From Verrucomicrobiota bacterium (lineage in GTDB: Bacteria; Verrucomicrobiota; Verrucomicrobiia; Limisphaerales; UBA1319): a DNA stretch of 32,156 nucleotides. Both the position numbers and the translations under genes were made by a program. Under the pieces are notes generated by a model. The model saw only the letters and a list, made by a program, of their open reading frames with translations. It was not told where the DNA came from and searched no databases. Below are positions 9,372 to 18,785 of the stretch, one piece after another (position 1 is the first letter of the stretch; the number at the start of each line of letters is the position of its first letter). The stretch lies in the NCBI GenBank assembly GCA_022711435.1, contig JAKLFB010000015.1, forward strand, positions 100,626-132,781, written 5' to 3'.

Positions 9372-10355
9372 ATGTCTATGAAAACAGCACGAACAGTTGC
9401 GATGAGAGTTTTGCGCCTCAGTACATGCCTCAGACCGGTTTGGATCCTGATCGCCCTGGCGGTCGGGTGCGGAGTCATGACCGGTTCCGCGCAGTCCTAC
9501 GCGAACCCGCCGACGTGGCATCCGATGACGATGCTCAACGTCAACTTCGACACCACCGCCCTCAAGCTCGATGTCGTGGACCAGGCGGAAAAGATGGGCG
9601 CGAACGTCTACCCGGTCCTCACTGCCGCCCGGGACAGCACCTACGATCCCGCGATGCCCTGGGGAGTGCTCAATGGCACGGCATGGAGCCGGCGCCTGGG
9701 TTGGGATGACCCCAATCGCAAGGCTGGAAATCCCGCGTTATTCATTCTGACGCTCATCACGAACATCTACGGCTCCGACGCCGGGATTTGGATCGATTGC
9801 GTTTCGCGTTCGCCGGGGCTCGAGGCCTACCTGGCGATCGGCAAGTTCGGGGTGAACGCCATCAACAACGCCACCAATGCCGACGGCAGCGTCATCATCG
9901 ATCCCACGCTCAACGCCTATTCCGGCATTTTCGGGACCGCGGGAAGCTCGACCCGCTGGCGATGGGACGGACAAATGGACCATAATACGTATGCCGTCGC
10001 CCTCAGCGATATCACAGTGCCCGATCAGTTGTTTAGCGCGACCTACAAGGTGTACGTCGGGGACCCCCAGGGCAACGAAATCCTGAATCCCGACGGGACC
10101 TCGGCCAGCACGACCGCGGTGTGGACTTGGCAGGGGCCGGCAACCGGATTCCAGCCCGAATTGAAAATCCTCCACAAAATCGCGGTCGAGTGGCCGGGTG
10201 ACTTCTCCAACTATGTGCTCGAGTGGGCGGAGAGCGCCGACTCAACCATCTGGACCCGCGTCGACCACACCCCGGTCGTGATGGCCGGGACGTCGCTGGT
10301 TCTCGTGGATGCCAGCGCTTCGCACCGATACTTCCGCCTGCGTTTGGCAGATTGA
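9372..10355 (+). CDS. Secreted protein of unknown function, tandem paralogue 1
   Basis: This 327-residue protein has a signal peptide (hydrophobic core about residues 18-35, ending A-Q-S). It shares a domain order with the next two genes. Shared marks are D-P-A-M-P-W ... S-R-R-L-G-W near the middle, [15 protein letters not shown], then S-A-T-Y-K-V-Y-V-G-D and W-T-W-Q-G-P. The C-terminal beta module contains Y-V-L-E-W-A and ends R-Y-F-R-L-R. That tail resembles the C-terminal modules common on secreted Verrucomicrobiota proteins. The frame is open far upstream (to 8910), but the ATG at 9372 (or 9378) is the one followed by a signal sequence. I do not recognise a catalytic motif or a named family. 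Confidence 0.75.
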   Translation: MSMKTARTVAMRVLRLSTCLRPVWILIALAVGCGVMTGSAQSYANPPTWHPMTMLNVNFDTTALKLDVVDQAEKMGANVYPVLTAARDSTYDPAMPWGVLNGTAWSRRLGWDDPNRKAGNPALFILTLITNIYGSDAGIWIDCVSRSPGLEAYLAIGKFGVNAINNATNADGSVIIDPTLNAYSGIFGTAGSSTRWRWDGQMDHNTYAVALSDITVPDQLFSATYKVYVGDPQGNEILNPDGTSASTTAVWTWQGPATGFQPELKILHKIAVEWPGDFSNYVLEWAESADSTIWTRVDHTPVVMAGTSLVLVDASASHRYFRLRLAD

Positions 10356-10444
10356 CCTCCGCTCGCGTTCCTGGGCGGCCGGTCGCGCTGGCGAGCCGCC
10401 CGGACCCGACTCGAACACTTGTTGCCCGAACCACTGATCGAACA

Positions 10445-11353
10445 ATGAACATCGAACGCAACCATTCGCGCAGCATGCCGGCCGTTGCGGCGAAGCTCCT
10501 CGTAGGTGCCGTTGCCGCTTTGGGAGTGGCGGCCTCCCTGGGAGCGCAGTATGCCGAGCCGCCCTCCTGGGACCCCATGCTGATGTTGCGGGTGAGCTTG
10601 GACGGCAATCGGAGCCTGCGGGTGGCCACCACCACCACGATCATCCGGCTGCAGCCGGCGCCGGGATGTTATGATCCTGCCACTCGGAGCTACGACCTGC
10701 ACCAGATCTCGTTCGACCCCGCAAAACCTTGGGCGCTCCTCAACGCAAAGGCCTACAGCAGGGTCTTGGGATGGTACGACGAGGGGACCACCGGCGCCAA
10801 TGGCGACAACTTCTACGATACCTATGCCCGGGAATTGGCGGGCAACTACGTCTGGATCGAGAAGACCGGAGGCTCCCCGGAACTCGAGACTTATGCGGTT
10901 ACGGAAGCCGGCGACCCAACAGAACCGTACACACCGATTTTCGGCACGGCGGGAAGTCCCGCCCGTTGGTGTTGGGACGGGTTCATGGCACACAATGTCT
11001 ATGCCGTTCCCTTGTCCGCCCTGTCCACCTCGAATCGGATCTTCACCGCCACCTACGATCTCTATGTGGGCGACGCCGCGGGCAACCGGGTGCCGGGCTA
11101 TGGCGGAACCACCACCACCTGGACCTGGCAGGGTTCTGCCGTCCCTTGCACGCCGAGCCTTGGCATTCGGAACGGCGTGGTGATCCAGTGGACCCTGGGA
11201 CCCGTGAATTACGTGCTCGAGATGGCGGACTCGAACACGCCGCCGAATTGGATGGCTGTCACTAACCTGCCGTTGGTGTGGGAGGGCGCCAATGTCGTCC
11301 TGTTGGATCAGTTTGCCGCCGGCCGTCCGTTGCGACTGCGCCGAGTGCCCTGA
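10445..11353 (+). CDS. Secreted protein of unknown function, tandem paralogue 2
   Basis: This 302-residue protein has a signal peptide (residues about 14-34, ending G-A-Q). It is the closest relative of the upstream gene. It keeps [51 protein letters not shown] and W-T-W-Q-G. The C-terminal module has N-Y-V-L-E-M-A and ends L-R-L-R-R-V-P. The start at 10445 is the only Met directly before the hydrophobic segment. It lies 89 bp after its paralogue. The regular placing of Trp and Gly-Thr-Ala-Gly suggests a binding or structural domain, but this is inference. Confidence 0.75.
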   Translation: MNIERNHSRSMPAVAAKLLVGAVAALGVAASLGAQYAEPPSWDPMLMLRVSLDGNRSLRVATTTTIIRLQPAPGCYDPATRSYDLHQISFDPAKPWALLNAKAYSRVLGWYDEGTTGANGDNFYDTYARELAGNYVWIEKTGGSPELETYAVTEAGDPTEPYTPIFGTAGSPARWCWDGFMAHNVYAVPLSALSTSNRIFTATYDLYVGDAAGNRVPGYGGTTTTWTWQGSAVPCTPSLGIRNGVVIQWTLGPVNYVLEMADSNTPPNWMAVTNLPLVWEGANVVLLDQFAAGRPLRLRRVP

Positions 11354-11420
11354 CCCGGAATGGAAGCATGGAGACGAGAACGGGATTCGGTTGGTGAACA
11401 GGGGAAGAGATAGAGACTGT

Positions 11421-12287
11421 ATGAAGACTCAGCACAAGCGCATCAAGTGGAACCTCGCGACAACCGCGGCCATCTGCACCGCCGGTTTCCTGGCCGGGTC
11501 CGCTTGGGGGCAGGCCGGCGTTTTGACCCGTGTTCCCATGCAGGGAGGCATGCTCATGCCGGAAGTGTCCTACCATGCCGAGGGCGACCGGGTCACCGTG
11601 GACCTTTCGAACATCGGCCTGACGGCCCAGCTCACGCCGCTCCTGATCAGCCATCCCAACGACACCTTCGATCCGGACGACCCCTGGTTCGAGTGCCTCG
11701 ATCCGAGCCGGCAAGGACTGGCCTTCAGCCGGCGTTACGGTTTTGAAATGCACCCCAATACCGATCTGCTGCCCGCGGATCGGGAGCTCTGGATCCGTAA
11801 AACCGCCGGCTCGGCGGATTTGGGTATCTACGACTACAACGCCAGCACCTTGCCGAAGCGCTGGATACCGATCTTCGGCACCGCAGGGTCGAGCACCACT
11901 GCGTTCTGGAGCGGCTTGATGTGGCATGTCGGTGTCACCGCGCCGCCCGGAACGAACACCTACAGCGCCACGTTCGAGGTCTACGTGGTGAACACGGCGA
12001 CGGGCCAGGAAGTGCCTGAGTCCAGCTCGGCGCCGTTCCTTCTCGAATGGACCTGCGTGCCGGATGACCGGCCGGGATTGGACATCGCGGTACAGGCTGC
12101 CGATGACCTTGTCCTCACTTGGCCAACCAGCGCGACCAACTGGAGCCTGGTCTGTTCGTCCAATCTGCTGGACGGTCCCTGGACACCGGTCGAGGAGACA
12201 GAGGCCGCGGCGATCATCGGACCCGCCAAGGTCCGGATCCAGGGCGCAGCCGCACGACAATTCTATCGCTTGCGAAGGAACCCATGA
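11421..12287 (+). CDS. Secreted protein of unknown function, tandem paralogue 3
   Basis: This 288-residue protein has a signal peptide (about residues 10-31, ending W-G-Q-A). It is the most diverged of the trio: the core reads [15 protein letters not shown] and the strand after it [10 protein letters not shown]. The C-terminal module ends Q-F-Y-R-L-R-R. A purine-rich stretch (GGGGAAGAGATAGAG) precedes the ATG. The stop codon overlaps the start of the pseudopilin gene (ATGA at 12284-12287), so the two are probably translated together. Confidence 0.75.
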   Translation: MKTQHKRIKWNLATTAAICTAGFLAGSAWGQAGVLTRVPMQGGMLMPEVSYHAEGDRVTVDLSNIGLTAQLTPLLISHPNDTFDPDDPWFECLDPSRQGLAFSRRYGFEMHPNTDLLPADRELWIRKTAGSADLGIYDYNASTLPKRWIPIFGTAGSSTTAFWSGLMWHVGVTAPPGTNTYSATFEVYVVNTATGQEVPESSSAPFLLEWTCVPDDRPGLDIAVQAADDLVLTWPTSATNWSLVCSSNLLDGPWTPVEETEAAAIIGPAKVRIQGAAARQFYRLRRNP

Positions 12288-13174
12288 ATCACCAGCTTGA
12301 CCTGCAATTGGGCCCCAACGCCTACCCGGTCTGGCGGTTGCGTTGCGCCGCCCGGCGCGTCGGTGCACACGGCTTACCGCCTGAGCCTGCGGCGGGTATC
12401 GGACCGGTGCCGTTGCTGAACGCCACAGGCACCGACCACTCGAGGGGGCGCCGTGTGGTGAGGGTCGGTTCTGGCGCTCCCGCGCCGCCGGGTCTCAGGG
12501 CAACACCCGCGCGATCCTCGAATGCCGCCTTCACGTTGATCGAGCTGCTGGTGGTCATTGCGATCATCGCGATTCTGGCCGGTCTGCTGCTGCCGGCGGT
12601 CAACCGCGCCGTCGGCGCCGTTCGAACGGTCCAGTGCCAGGGACAGATGCGACAGGTCATGCTGGCTGCGCGCCTCTACGCTGACGACAACGAGGACCAG
12701 TTTCCGCGCAGCCAGCACTCGGCGTTCGCGAACCGGCAGCTTCCGTGGGAGCGGGCCCTGGCCCCGTTCCTCGCCGCCCATGACGCCCGTTGGACCAACC
12801 TGCTCGAGTCCGTTTACCACTGCTCGGCCGACCGGCAGCCCCGGCATCTGAGCTACGGCATGAACTATTATTTCGAGGTGGGACCAGACGACGACTACCC
12901 GGGCAAACCGCAGACCTGGCGGAGGTTTTCCCAGATCGCCCGGCCCAACGACGTCATCTTTTTCACCGAAGTGCTCATCGAAGCCGACCATGTCATGCCT
13001 GCCCTGTGCTGGACGACCGTCGCCGATGCCGAGGCCGAGGTGGCCTCGAAACGCCACGGCGAGAAATCCAACTACAGCTTCGTCGACGGTCACACCGAGA
13101 CGCGAAAGTTGCCCACCGTCTATCACCCAACATTCGGCGTCGACCTCTGGAACCCGAGAGGGGCAAGCTGGTGA
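12284..13174 (+). CDS. Pseudopilin-like protein with prepilin N-terminal motif and H-X9-DG tail
   Basis: The prepilin signature [18 protein letters not shown] is followed by a long helix and a globular part. It ends in [12 protein letters not shown], the H-X9-DG form typical of PVC-group proteins annotated DUF1559/prepilin. From the ATG that overlaps the previous stop it is 296 residues with about 83 residues before the prepilin Phe, which is very long. An alternative is GTG at 12455 or 12458, a few bases after GAGGGGG (12442-12448). That gives a leader of about 25 residues and looks more natural. Such proteins are thought to be processed by prepilin peptidase and to sit at the cell envelope. 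It converges on the sulfatase operon, 26 bp stop to stop. Confidence 0.82.
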   Translation: MNHQLDLQLGPNAYPVWRLRCAARRVGAHGLPPEPAAGIGPVPLLNATGTDHSRGRRVVRVGSGAPAPPGLRATPARSSNAAFTLIELLVVIAIIAILAGLLLPAVNRAVGAVRTVQCQGQMRQVMLAARLYADDNEDQFPRSQHSAFANRQLPWERALAPFLAAHDARWTNLLESVYHCSADRQPRHLSYGMNYYFEVGPDDDYPGKPQTWRRFSQIARPNDVIFFTEVLIEADHVMPALCWTTVADAEAEVASKRHGEKSNYSFVDGHTETRKLPTVYHPTFGVDLWNPRGASW

Positions 13175-13200
13175 AGCACTGGCCGGCGTCTTGCCTCGCT

Positions 13201-16200
13201 TTATCTGCGCGCTCGGACGATGGCCAGCCAATCCTGGCCAGGATCCGAGGGAGGGCGGCCGATGGAGATCTTGCCGGGGCCGGCCGCGTTTCGGACTGAG
13301 CCGGACATCAGGGAACCGCCGGTCCGCGGATTGAACCAGCGGATCTCGAATGCGCCGGTCGAGCTGCCCAGGTCGAGATCGGCCGCGCCGCCCGCCGGCA
13401 GGTAAACCAGGTAGAGCTCGCCTGGCTTGGCCAGGCAGTACCTGCTGTTGTCGTTTTGGGCGTTGCCGATCCGAGCGTCGGCGTTCCTCATCTCCCAGAA
13501 CGGAATGCGGTTGTCGCGGAAGAACTCGAGGGCAATTCGGCAAGAATCCCAGCTCCGGTCCCGGCTGCGGAAGTCTTCGCAGTTGAGATCGTTTTGCGGG
13601 AGCTGGTAGCCGAAGTAGTATTCGACGCCGGCGCCGCCGCCGAGGAGATTGCCCCACAGGACGGCTTGGCGGATGTCATCGGGGGTCTGGACGGCCTGGC
13701 CATCTTTCTTCTTGCCGTTGTAGCCATCGTAGCCGAGATCGGGCGGCACGCCGGTATCGGCCCCGCCCTGCTCGTCGTTGGCGACGACCCACGGCCGGCC
13801 GGCGGCAGCGGATTCGGCGACCCATTTCACCGTGCGGGCATGGGTCTGGCTCCATCCATTTTGGAGCGACAGGCCGGTGAGCAGCGACTGGCTGCCGAGC
13901 AAAGGGGTGTAGACCTTGTCCTGCTGGTTCGGGTAGGTGTGGATGACGATGTGGTGGCGGTAAGGATCGGTGTCGTGGATGAACTTGACCATGTCGCGGA
14001 TCTCCTCGGTGCTCTGAGTGTTCTCCTCGCCGATGTTCCAGTTGAGGGCGAGGGCGTGAGCGAAGCGGGCGATGAGCTCGCGGCAGTAGAGCTTGCGCTC
14101 GGGCCCGAGCTTGCCGCCATCGAGGGATTCGGGCACGCGGCCTACGGTGGAGCCGTTGCCGGGGCGGTCATCATCGATCTCGTTCTCCTGGAGCTTGAAG
14201 TGGAGGTAGAGGCCTTGGGCGGTGGCGTGATCAAACACAATGCCCCATTGATCGAGCTTCGAGCAGTCCCAGTGGAGCTTGTCGTCGCGCGCCACGAATG
14301 GCCAGACATTGTCGCCGTCGCCGCCGGCGTTGTAGGTGAGGAAGGAAAAGGCATTCAGGCCTTTGCCGGCGAGGTAGTTCAGAGCGCCGATGAGCCCTTT
14401 GCCCTTGCCGCCCTGCCAGGCCGGGTCGCCCTCCCGCCAGTCCCGGACATGAGGCGCGTAGCGATGGAGCGATTCGGTGGGGGCGGCTTCGCCCGAGCGC
14501 GCATTGCGCTTGCGGCCGGACTCGGTGCCGTCGAAGTCCGCGTAGGCGAGGAGCGTTTCGGGGGCGTCGGGGCCGGCCTTGAGGAAGAACGCCTTGGATC
14601 CGGCGAACTGGAGGTGGTGCTGGGCGGCGTATTGGAGGCGGCCTTGAGCTCGGAAATCGCGGCCTGCCTTGTCGGTGGGACCGACGACAAACCGGCCGGT
14701 CTGGCCATCGAATGGTTTCACAGCCTGTCCTTTGGCATCGCTCACCGCGACATGCTTGCCGCGGACGAAGGAGATGGAATAGGTCCATGCGCCGGGCTTG
14801 TCGGGGGAGAGGTGGGCCCGCCATTTCGTGCCCGACTCGGCGCTGGTGTTGGCCGCGTCGCCGTCGGCGGCGAAGTATCCGGGCACGACGTAGCGCGGCG
14901 AGCCGCTTTCGTGGGCGAACGTCACGTTCATGGCGTAGTCGGTGAACGGGTTCGGATCGGCGTCGCGTTCGCGGGCGAACGGGCCATCCAAGGTCAGCGT
15001 GACCTTGTGCCACTGCTTGAGCTCGCCCGAGACGGCCACGGGGCTGCCGGCATCGGGGCGGCTGCGGCCCTGGGCGCGGATCTGTTCGAGGCGCGCCGAC
15101 ATTTGCTGGACCCGGGCCGGCTCGCGGGCGGCGAGGTTGTTGGTCTGCGCGGGATCGGAGGCGAGGTTGAACAGCTCGAAAGCGGGCGCTTGAGCCCTGG
15201 CTCGCGGGGCGGCTGGGGCCTGCCGGCCGCCGCCTTTGCCGATCAGGACCCAATCCCCTTGGCGCAGGGCGAGCGGCATCGGGTTGTTATTCTGCAGTAC
15301 GAGATGGTCGCGGCCCCGGGCGCCCGGCTGGCCCAGCAGGGCGGGCAGCACATCGAAGCTGTCCGGACCCGCTTCGGCGTCGAGCCTCTGGCCGGTGAGA
15401 GCGGCCAGCGTAGCCAGGGTGTCCACATGGGCGATGAGCTGTCCGGAGACGCGGCCGGCCGGGATGCGGCCGGGCCAGCGGGCGATGAACGGCACGCGAT
15501 GTCCGCCCTCGTAGAGCGAGCCTTTGAACCCGCGGAGCGCGCCATTGGGCGCCTGCCTCGAGTGGAGCGGATTGGTGCCGTCGTCGTAGGTGTTCTTGAT
15601 GGCGCCGCCGTTGTCGCTGGTGAAGATCACGAGCGTGTTGGCCGCCAGCTGGAGCCGGTCCAGGGCGGCCAGCACCTCGCCGACCTCCCAATCGAGCTGA
15701 TGGATCACATCGCCCCGCCAGCCGCATCCGCTCGTGCCCCGAAAGCGCGGGTGCGGGACCATGGGCTCGTGGATATCGTGCGGCGTGAAGCAGAGGAAGA
15801 ACGGGCCAGCGCGGCTGGCCTCGATGAACTTCACGGCTCGGGCAGCCAGGGTGTCGGCGATATCCTCGTCCACCCAGCGGGCGGCCTTTCCGCCCGTCAT
15901 GAAGCCAATCCGCGGGATGCCGTTAACGACGGTATCCTTGTGGCCGGGGCCTCCCTGGATCTTCAACTGGACGCCCGGATCGGCGCCGGTGGGCTCATCG
16001 CCGATCTTGACGCCGTAGCTCACGCGGATCGGGTCCGCCGGATCGAGCCCGACGACCCGGCGATTCTCGACAAAGACGCACGGGACACGGTCGCCCGTGG
16101 CGGGGATGATGAATGCGTAATCGAATCCCAGCTCGAGCGGGCCGGGCCGGATCTCGCCGTTGAAATCGGTCGGGCCGGGGCCGCCCAGGCCCAGGTGCCA

Positions 16201-16605
16201 TTTGCCGACCACGCCGGTCCGATAGCCGGCGGACTTCAAGACCGACGCGATCGTAGCCGTGCCCGGCTGGATGAGCGAGGGGGCGTTTCCGGCGGCAATG
16301 CCGGTGCCAGCCTGCCGCCAGGCATAGCGTCCGGTCATGAGCGCGTACCGCGTGGGCGTGCACACCGACGCCGTCGAGTGCGCGTCGGTGAAGCGCGTTC
16401 CTTCCCGGGCGAGGCGGTCGAGGTGGGGCGTCCGCACATGCGTCGCGCCGCAGCAGCCGATGTCGCCGTAGCCCAGATCATCGGACAGGATGAAGATGAT
16501 GTTGGGATGCGCCGTGGATGCGGCCGCAGCGCGGGCCGGGGCGGCCGACAGCCCGGCCGCAAGCACTGCGGCAAGGAGCCAAGGTCGGGCAAGGTGATGT
16601 TTCAT
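13201..16605 (-). CDS. Sulfatase fused to a DUF5060/glycoside hydrolase-like enzyme
   Basis: This 1134-residue exported protein has a signal peptide to about residue 30. Residues 33 to about 515 form a complete arylsulfatase-type domain: S-D-D-L-G-Y-G-D-I-G metal ligands, Cys82 in C-T-P-T-R-Y-A-L-M-T-G (the formylglycine site), G-K-W-H-L-G and T-S-D-N-G-G. It runs to Q-G-R-S-R-P, where such sulfatases often end. The frame then continues into a DUF5060 domain (G-E-L-K-Q-W-H-K-V-T-L, about 523-640). A barrel-like region follows, with N-W-N-I-G-E-E-N and V-A-N-D-E-Q-G-G as possible acid/base and nucleophile sites. A C-terminal beta domain contains W-F-N-P-R-T-G-G. The start at 16605 is the Met before the signal peptide, 19 bp after the preceding gene. 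The likely role is desulfation and cleavage of one sulfated glycan; the substrate is unknown. Confidence 0.85.
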   Translation of the reverse strand: MKHHLARPWLLAAVLAAGLSAAPARAAAASTAHPNIIFILSDDLGYGDIGCCGATHVRTPHLDRLAREGTRFTDAHSTASVCTPTRYALMTGRYAWRQAGTGIAAGNAPSLIQPGTATIASVLKSAGYRTGVVGKWHLGLGGPGPTDFNGEIRPGPLELGFDYAFIIPATGDRVPCVFVENRRVVGLDPADPIRVSYGVKIGDEPTGADPGVQLKIQGGPGHKDTVVNGIPRIGFMTGGKAARWVDEDIADTLAARAVKFIEASRAGPFFLCFTPHDIHEPMVPHPRFRGTSGCGWRGDVIHQLDWEVGEVLAALDRLQLAANTLVIFTSDNGGAIKNTYDDGTNPLHSRQAPNGALRGFKGSLYEGGHRVPFIARWPGRIPAGRVSGQLIAHVDTLATLAALTGQRLDAEAGPDSFDVLPALLGQPGARGRDHLVLQNNNPMPLALRQGDWVLIGKGGGRQAPAAPRARAQAPAFELFNLASDPAQTNNLAAREPARVQQMSARLEQIRAQGRSRPDAGSPVAVSGELKQWHKVTLTLDGPFARERDADPNPFTDYAMNVTFAHESGSPRYVVPGYFAADGDAANTSAESGTKWRAHLSPDKPGAWTYSISFVRGKHVAVSDAKGQAVKPFDGQTGRFVVGPTDKAGRDFRAQGRLQYAAQHHLQFAGSKAFFLKAGPDAPETLLAYADFDGTESGRKRNARSGEAAPTESLHRYAPHVRDWREGDPAWQGGKGKGLIGALNYLAGKGLNAFSFLTYNAGGDGDNVWPFVARDDKLHWDCSKLDQWGIVFDHATAQGLYLHFKLQENEIDDDRPGNGSTVGRVPESLDGGKLGPERKLYCRELIARFAHALALNWNIGEENTQSTEEIRDMVKFIHDTDPYRHHIVIHTYPNQQDKVYTPLLGSQSLLTGLSLQNGWSQTHARTVKWVAESAAAGRPWVVANDEQGGADTGVPPDLGYDGYNGKKKDGQAVQTPDDIRQAVLWGNLLGGGAGVEYYFGYQLPQNDLNCEDFRSRDRSWDSCRIALEFFRDNRIPFWEMRNADARIGNAQNDNSRYCLAKPGELYLVYLPAGGAADLDLGSSTGAFEIRWFNPRTGGSLMSGSVRNAAGPGKISIGRPPSDPGQDWLAIVRARR

Positions 16606-16624
16606 AGCAGGTTTTATGCGGGGA

Positions 16625-18739
16625 TTATCTTCGCGGATCGAGCTCGATGAGGACGCCGGAGATTTTGCCCGCGAACGGGAATGGAGCGGCGTAATCGCCC
16701 ACGGTTCCGGCGAGGTCGCGTCCGACCTGGAGCCCATCGACGGGGAGCGTCGAGAGCAGGCCGGCCATTTTTTTCCTGAGGATCTCGCGCCCATCCGCAG
16801 CGAGCGCCAGCGTGGCGTCCGCGCCGAGCGCGGCGGTGATGGTTTTGGCGGAAGCGAAGGCGGGATCGTCGGAGCGGATTTGTTCGAGACTCCCGGAGCG
16901 GTTGAGCGCGAAGTGGAACGTGCCGTTCTGGAAGAACATGGCCCAGCCGTGGGCTTCGCCGCCTTGGGCGACCAGCACGCCTTCGCGGCCGGGAGCGGCG
17001 ATGCGCACGGTCGCCGTGAAGCCACGGTTGGAGCAATCGGGCGAGTCGGCGCGGGCCAGGTCGGCCTCGGGCCCCAGATCGAAGCGGGCCCGGCGCGAGG
17101 CTGGCTTGGTCTTGGCTGCGGCCTTCCACGGCCCCGGAAGCGCATAAGCGCGTTTGGCCCAAGCATCCCACTGGGCAGCCAGGTCCCGGGCGATTTCCGA
17201 TCGGGTGGCCGCGAGGTTGGCCTGCTCCGTGCGATCGGCTCGAAGGTTGTACAATTCCCAGGGGCCCAACGCGCCACGCCGGACGAGCTTCCAGTCGCCC
17301 AATCGAATGCCGCCATTGCCCTCGTGTTCCCAGTAGAGAGGGCGCACCTCCGTGCTGGGCACCGAGGAGAAAAACGGCGCCAGGCTCCGGCCTTCCATCG
17401 GCCGGATGGCATGTCCGTTGAATTCCTTGGGATAAGTGGCGCCACCCACATCCACCACCGTGGCCATGATGTCCACCAGATGTCCGGGCTCATGGATCAG
17501 CCGCCCGGATCCCGTCCCGGCGGCCGCACCGCCTCTCGGGCTGCGAATGCCCGCTGGCCAATGGGCAATGAGGGGCGTGGCAATGCCGCCCTCGTGGTTG
17601 AAATGCTTGTAGAGCCGGAACGGCGTGTTTTGCAGCCAGGCCCACGACTCGCCGCAAAAGACCGTGCTCGATGCGCCGCCCGGATCCGGCCCTTCGAGCC
17701 GGCCGTTCGGGCCGGACTCGGCATTGCCGCCGTTGTCGGACATGAAGAGGATGAGGGTATTGTCGAGGGCGCCGCGCTGGCGGAGGCCGTCCACCAGCGT
17801 GCCGATCGCGCGGTCCATCCGGTGCACGCACGCGGCGTAGATGGCCATGATTTGATCGAACCGATCCTTCTCGGCATCGCCGAGCTCGTCCCAGGCCTTG
17901 ACGCCTTCCGGGCGCGGGGCCAGAGGCCACGAGGGATCGACGACGCCCAGTTCCTTTTGGCGGGCGTGGCGGGCCTCGCGGAGCTTGTCCCAGCCCATTG
18001 TATACTGGCCCCGGAACCGGGCGATGGTCTCGGGCGGCGCCTGCAAGGGGAAATGGGGCGCGTTGTGGGCCAGGTAGAGGAAGAACGGCTTGCGCGCAGC
18101 GCGCGCCTCGTCGATGAACTTCAGCCCATATTCGGTCCACAGATCCGTCGAGTACCACTCGGCGGGGACGCCGCTGGCGCCGCCGCGGCCGACGGGCTGG
18201 CCGTTGAGGAACAGCTCGGTGCGCGCGCTGTCATGAAAGTAAAATCCGCCCGCCGCCGCGTTCAGGCTGCGATCGAACCCGCGCTCCCACGGGACGACGC
18301 CGAGGTTCTGGCCGACATGCCATTTGCCGCTCATGATCGTGAAGTAGCCGGCGCTGCCCATGACCTCGCCCATGGTGACGCATTGATCGTTGAGCCGGCC
18401 GGTATAGCCGGGCAGGACGTTCCCTTGGGCATCCTTGTGCGGCGAGGTCATGTGGCCGACGCCCGCCTGGTGGGGATACAGCCCCGTCAGAAGCGAGGCT
18501 CGAGTGGGACAGCAGCGCGCGGTGTTGTAGAACTGGGTGAAGCGCAGTCCGTTGCTGGCCAAGGCATCGAGGTTCGGTGTGGGAATCTCGCTGCCATAGC
18601 AGCCGAGATCGCTCCACCCCATGTCGTCGACAAGGATGACAATGATGTTGGGCCTCGAGGGAGGTGAAGCTGCCTGGACGGCAGCAAGATGAGCGAGAGC
18701 GCTCAGCAGCCCGCATAGGAGAATCAGGATTGGGTTCAT
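16625..18739 (-). CDS. Secreted arylsulfatase with C-terminal LamG-like domain
   Basis: This 704-residue protein has a signal peptide (residues 1-24). The sulfatase fold shows V-D-D-M-G-W-S-D-L-G, Cys76 in C-C-P-T-R-A-S-L-L-T-G (formylglycine site), G-K-W-H-V-G and M-S-D-N-G-G. It resembles the arylsulfatase A (betC/atsA) type common in PVC bacteria. Residues from about 560 to the end form a beta-rich region (G-F-T-A-T-V-R-I, then A-M-F-F-Q-N-G-T-F-H-F) that looks like a LamG/concanavalin-like carbohydrate-binding module. It sits between two other sulfatase genes on the same strand, 46 bp from the upstream one and 19 bp from the downstream one. No formylglycine-generating enzyme gene is in the window, so maturation must be encoded elsewhere. 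Confidence 0.88.
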   Translation of the reverse strand: MNPILILLCGLLSALAHLAAVQAASPPSRPNIIVILVDDMGWSDLGCYGSEIPTPNLDALASNGLRFTQFYNTARCCPTRASLLTGLYPHQAGVGHMTSPHKDAQGNVLPGYTGRLNDQCVTMGEVMGSAGYFTIMSGKWHVGQNLGVVPWERGFDRSLNAAAGGFYFHDSARTELFLNGQPVGRGGASGVPAEWYSTDLWTEYGLKFIDEARAARKPFFLYLAHNAPHFPLQAPPETIARFRGQYTMGWDKLREARHARQKELGVVDPSWPLAPRPEGVKAWDELGDAEKDRFDQIMAIYAACVHRMDRAIGTLVDGLRQRGALDNTLILFMSDNGGNAESGPNGRLEGPDPGGASSTVFCGESWAWLQNTPFRLYKHFNHEGGIATPLIAHWPAGIRSPRGGAAAGTGSGRLIHEPGHLVDIMATVVDVGGATYPKEFNGHAIRPMEGRSLAPFFSSVPSTEVRPLYWEHEGNGGIRLGDWKLVRRGALGPWELYNLRADRTEQANLAATRSEIARDLAAQWDAWAKRAYALPGPWKAAAKTKPASRRARFDLGPEADLARADSPDCSNRGFTATVRIAAPGREGVLVAQGGEAHGWAMFFQNGTFHFALNRSGSLEQIRSDDPAFASAKTITAALGADATLALAADGREILRKKMAGLLSTLPVDGLQVGRDLAGTVGDYAAPFPFAGKISGVLIELDPRR

Positions 18740-18785
18740 AGGAATTGCAGTCGATGGGTGGGTGTGAGGGGATTCAAGGCATTTT

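Noticed and set aside
13456..16650. Open frame of 1064 codons on the plus strand opposite the sulfatase fusion
   Set aside because: The minus strand carries clear sulfatase and DUF5060 motifs across the whole stretch; the plus frame is an Ala/Gly/Val/Asp-rich shadow.
16606..17493. Upstream continuation of the fusion protein's frame, which would add 296 residues
   Set aside because: It overlaps the preceding sulfatase gene in another frame, and the signal peptide starts at the Met at 16605.
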